Made by a program: the position numbers and the translations under genes. From assembly GCA_950071955.1 (NCBI GenBank), contig CATMOC010000103.1:1-9521 (forward strand): DNA of 9,521 nt, given 5' to 3'. This document shows positions 8,211 to 9,521 of this stretch, in pieces. Within the stretch, counting starts at the first letter, position 1; every line of letters begins with the position of its first letter. The stretch comes from an uncultured Mesorhizobium sp. Lineage in GTDB: Bacteria > Pseudomonadota > Alphaproteobacteria > Rhizobiales > Rhizobiaceae. The notes below the pieces were generated by a model, which saw nothing but the letters and a program-made list of their open reading frames with translations, was not told the DNA's origin and ran no database searches.

Positions 8211-8471
8211 TCAGCCCGGAACCTTGTCGCTCAACAGGAGATCCGCCTCGCGCGCCGCCGCGACGAAAGCGCGCCGGGCCGTCATGGCCGGCTTGCCGCT
8301 CGAGACCGCATCGTGGCAAGCCTGGAGCGCGGCGCGGTGCTTCGCGCTTCTCTTTCCCTGCCAGTTGTTAAGGAGGAAGTCGGAGGCTTCGCGCGGTGAC
8401 GAGAGAACCTTGCTGTCGCCCTCGTTGCCCGCCTTGACGGTCACCGGTACTTCGAAATGATTTTTTTGCAT
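8211..8471 (-). CDS. DUF982 domain-containing protein
   Basis: An 86-residue protein that fits DUF982 over nearly its whole length. It has FEVPVTVKAGN near the start (6-16), PREASDFLLNNWQGKRSAKH in the middle (26-45), AALQACHDAV (47-56) and a final TARRAFVAAAREADLLL helix (64-80). DUF982 proteins are small, cytoplasmic, of unknown function and largely confined to rhizobia and close relatives, often in several copies. Membership is the best lineage marker in the window. The ATG at 8471 is followed at once by seven As (codons CAA AAA AAT), a possible slippage site, and has only a weak GAGCGG ribosome site upstream. It is divergent from the hydrolase gene and convergent with the small charged protein gene. 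Confidence 0.88.
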   Translation of the reverse strand: MQKNHFEVPVTVKAGNEGDSKVLSSPREASDFLLNNWQGKRSAKHRAALQACHDAVSSGKPAMTARRAFVAAAREADLLLSDKVPG

Positions 8472-8579
8472 GGCCGCTCATAGACCATCGGGATGGCGAA
8501 AGCGAGGCTCATGACGCCTCACCTGCCACGACGACGCCGCAATCGCCGCTTTCGTCCCGGCAGTCGCCCTGGGATCCAG

Positions 8580-8608
8580 TTGACGCAGCCGTGTTCCTGA
8601 CGAATTGT
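8580..8608 (+). promoter_or_regulatory. Candidate promoter of the alpha/beta hydrolase gene
   Basis: TTGACG (8580-8585, five of six to TTGACA) is followed after 17 bases by AATTGT (8603-8608), a poor -10. The -35 is good and the position relative to the ATG at 8627 is reasonable. The rest of the divergent gap 8472-8626 shows no gene. Confidence 0.3.
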
Positions 8609-8618
8609 CCCCGTCAGG
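8596..8618 (+). promoter_or_regulatory. Inverted repeat touching the hydrolase ribosome-binding site
   Basis: CCTGACG (8596-8602) and CGTCAGG (8612-8618) are exact complements around a 9-base loop. The 3' arm overlaps the Shine-Dalgarno run CAGGGGG (8615-8621), which sits five bases before the ATG at 8627. If transcribed, the stem would hide part of the ribosome site; as DNA, it would be an operator over the -10. Confidence 0.4.
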
Positions 8619-8626
8619 GGGACCCC

Positions 8627-9330
8627 ATGCCTTTCGATAAAGAAGCCGAAATTTCCGCACCGTCAGGCGCGCAGCTGAATCTTTACGGCAAGCGCCCGAA
8701 TGGCCCCCTCCGCGCCGTCGTGCAGGTCAACCACGGGCTCGCCGAACACGCCGCCCGCTACGGCCGCTTCGCCGACCATCTGGCGGACCACGGCATCGCG
8801 ACCTTCGCACACGATCATCGAGGACACGGCGCGACGCGCGCGCCCGACGCTCCGCCGCGTATGTTTTCGCGCGACGGGAACGGCGCGAAGAAGGTGGTGG
8901 CGGACGTGCTGGCGGTGCACGACCACATCGCCGACGAGATGCCGGGGGTTCCGGTGATCGTGTTCGGCCATTCGATGGGCGGGCTGATCGCGCTGAATTT
9001 CCTGCTCGAGCATTCCGACCGCGTCGCCGCCGCGGCGATCTGGAACGCCAATTTTTCGGCGGGAATCGCCGGCCGGGCGGCGCAGGCGATCCTCGCCTGG
9101 GAAAGATTTCGACTGGGTTCCGACGTCCCCTCCCGCATCCTGCCGAAGCTGACCTTCCAGGCCTGGGCGAAGGGGATCCCCGACCGGCGGACCGAGTTCG
9201 ACTGGCTGTCGCGCGATCCGGCCGAGGTGGACAAATACGTCGCCGACCCGCTCTGCGGCTGGGACGCGTCGATTTCGATGTGGCGCGACGTGTTCGATCT
9301 CATCTTCGCCGGCGCCGACGACGCGAACCC
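8627..9330 (+). CDS. Alpha/beta hydrolase, lysophospholipase/monoacylglycerol-lipase type (3' end lost at a join)
   Basis: The protein starts MPFDKEAEISAPSGAQLNLY and shows the serine-hydrolase layout of the Hydrolase_4 (S33, lysophospholipase-like) family: oxyanion-loop motif NHGLAEHAARY (35-45), DHRGHG (63-68) and nucleophile elbow FGHSMGG (113-119, Ser116), then a helical cap region with WERFRLGSDVPSRILPK. It should cleave lipid or other carboxylic esters in the cytoplasm; no signal peptide is present. Resemblance ends near residue 231-235 (FAGADDAN). The next strand with the catalytic aspartate and the final RHE-type histidine, roughly 70-80 residues, is missing. The frame stays open to the end of the window, but from about 9330 it is antisense to a UgpC-like gene and is not real hydrolase sequence. 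As drawn here the enzyme would be inactive. The start is supported by CAGGGGG just upstream. Confidence 0.85.
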
Positions 9331-9521
9331 CTTCGGGGCGGATGCCGAGCTCGTAAGCGCCGCTGCCCGGATGATCGACACGAAGCGCCACTTCCGTGCC
9401 ATCCGCAAGACGCGCGATTGCGGTGTCGCTCGCCACCACATCGGCATTCAGAAAGTTCATGCCAGGGCTGCCGACAAAGCCGGCCACGAACCGCGACGCC
9501 GGCTGCAGGTAAACTTCCATC
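9316..9521 (-). CDS. ugpC: C-terminal fragment of a UgpC/MalK-type sugar ABC transporter ATPase (partial)
   Basis: Reading leftward from the window edge the frame gives MEVYLQPASRFVAGFVGSPG then MNFLNADVV and, further on, ELGIRPEGVRVV. This is the segment after the ATPase core in carbohydrate-importer ATPases: a VY-x-P-A-S-x-F-V-A-G-F-x-G-S-P-x-M-N-F-L block followed by the OB-fold regulatory domain with its GIRPE signature. The visible ATG at the edge is an internal methionine; the Walker motifs would lie beyond the window. Sequence similarity stops within about 5 residues after GIRPEG, where the DNA becomes the opposite strand of the hydrolase gene, so the last part of the OB domain is lost. 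The exact subfamily (glycerol-3-phosphate, maltose, other sugars) cannot be told, so the symbol is only a family label. Confidence 0.72.

Noticed and set aside
8663..9520. The full 285-codon minus-strand frame as one protein
   Set aside because: Only the first 65-70 residues read are UgpC-like; the rest is the antisense of the hydrolase gene. The open frame after the join is chance.
9331..9521. Continuation of the hydrolase frame to the window end as a real C-terminus
   Set aside because: It is the complement of UgpC coding sequence and lacks the catalytic Asp and His motifs expected there.

Overview
Most of this window (about positions 874 to 9330) reads as one stretch of GC-rich alphaproteobacterial chromosome, most likely of the order Hyphomicrobiales and close to Mesorhizobium, Aquamicrobium or Nitratireductor. 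The basis is protein character recalled from memory, not a search: a DUF982 protein, a rhizobial-type EttA N-terminus, a DEAD-box helicase with a DbpA-like domain, a NitT/TauT-family ABC transporter, and the 50-residue charged protein. I cannot name the genus with confidence.

Layout, left to right. Positions 1-164 hold the start of a leftward gene with HEAT-repeat character, in distinctly AT-richer sequence. Positions 301-873 encode, leftward, the C-terminal part of a succinylglutamate desuccinylase/aspartoacylase-family protein with gammaproteobacterial-looking codon use. At about 873 this reading frame runs, without a stop, into the first 23 codons of ettA (874-942). The remaining ettA sequence is absent, so this is a chimeric join. 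Next come a rightward DEAD-box RNA helicase (1177-3189) and an atypical short-chain dehydrogenase (3320-4006). Convergent with them is a secreted RNase T2 (5020-4019). A leftward three-gene ABC importer operon follows: binding protein 7765-6725, ATPase 6703-5915, permease 5918-5136. Its upstream region carries a candidate promoter with two inverted repeats. Then come a small charged protein (8015-8167, rightward), a DUF982 protein (8471-8211, leftward) and a serine alpha/beta hydrolase (from 8627, rightward). The hydrolase is cut off at about 9320-9335, where it meets the C-terminal part of a UgpC/MalK-type sugar ABC ATPase on the other strand.

Functionally these are mostly housekeeping and accessory metabolic genes: RNA remodelling, periplasmic RNA degradation, uptake of an unknown small organic solute, and lipid-ester hydrolysis. 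The three transporter genes clearly work together; the others show no strong joint pathway. I see no CRISPR array, tRNA, rRNA, insertion sequence, phage or toxin-antitoxin module, and no convincing new multi-gene system. The most unusual things are the two chimeric joins, each truncating a gene on both sides. They are at least as likely to be assembly or amplification artefacts as real rearrangements. No stretch longer than 300 bases lacks a gene. The largest gaps are 943-1176 and 7766-8014, and both probably hold divergent promoters.
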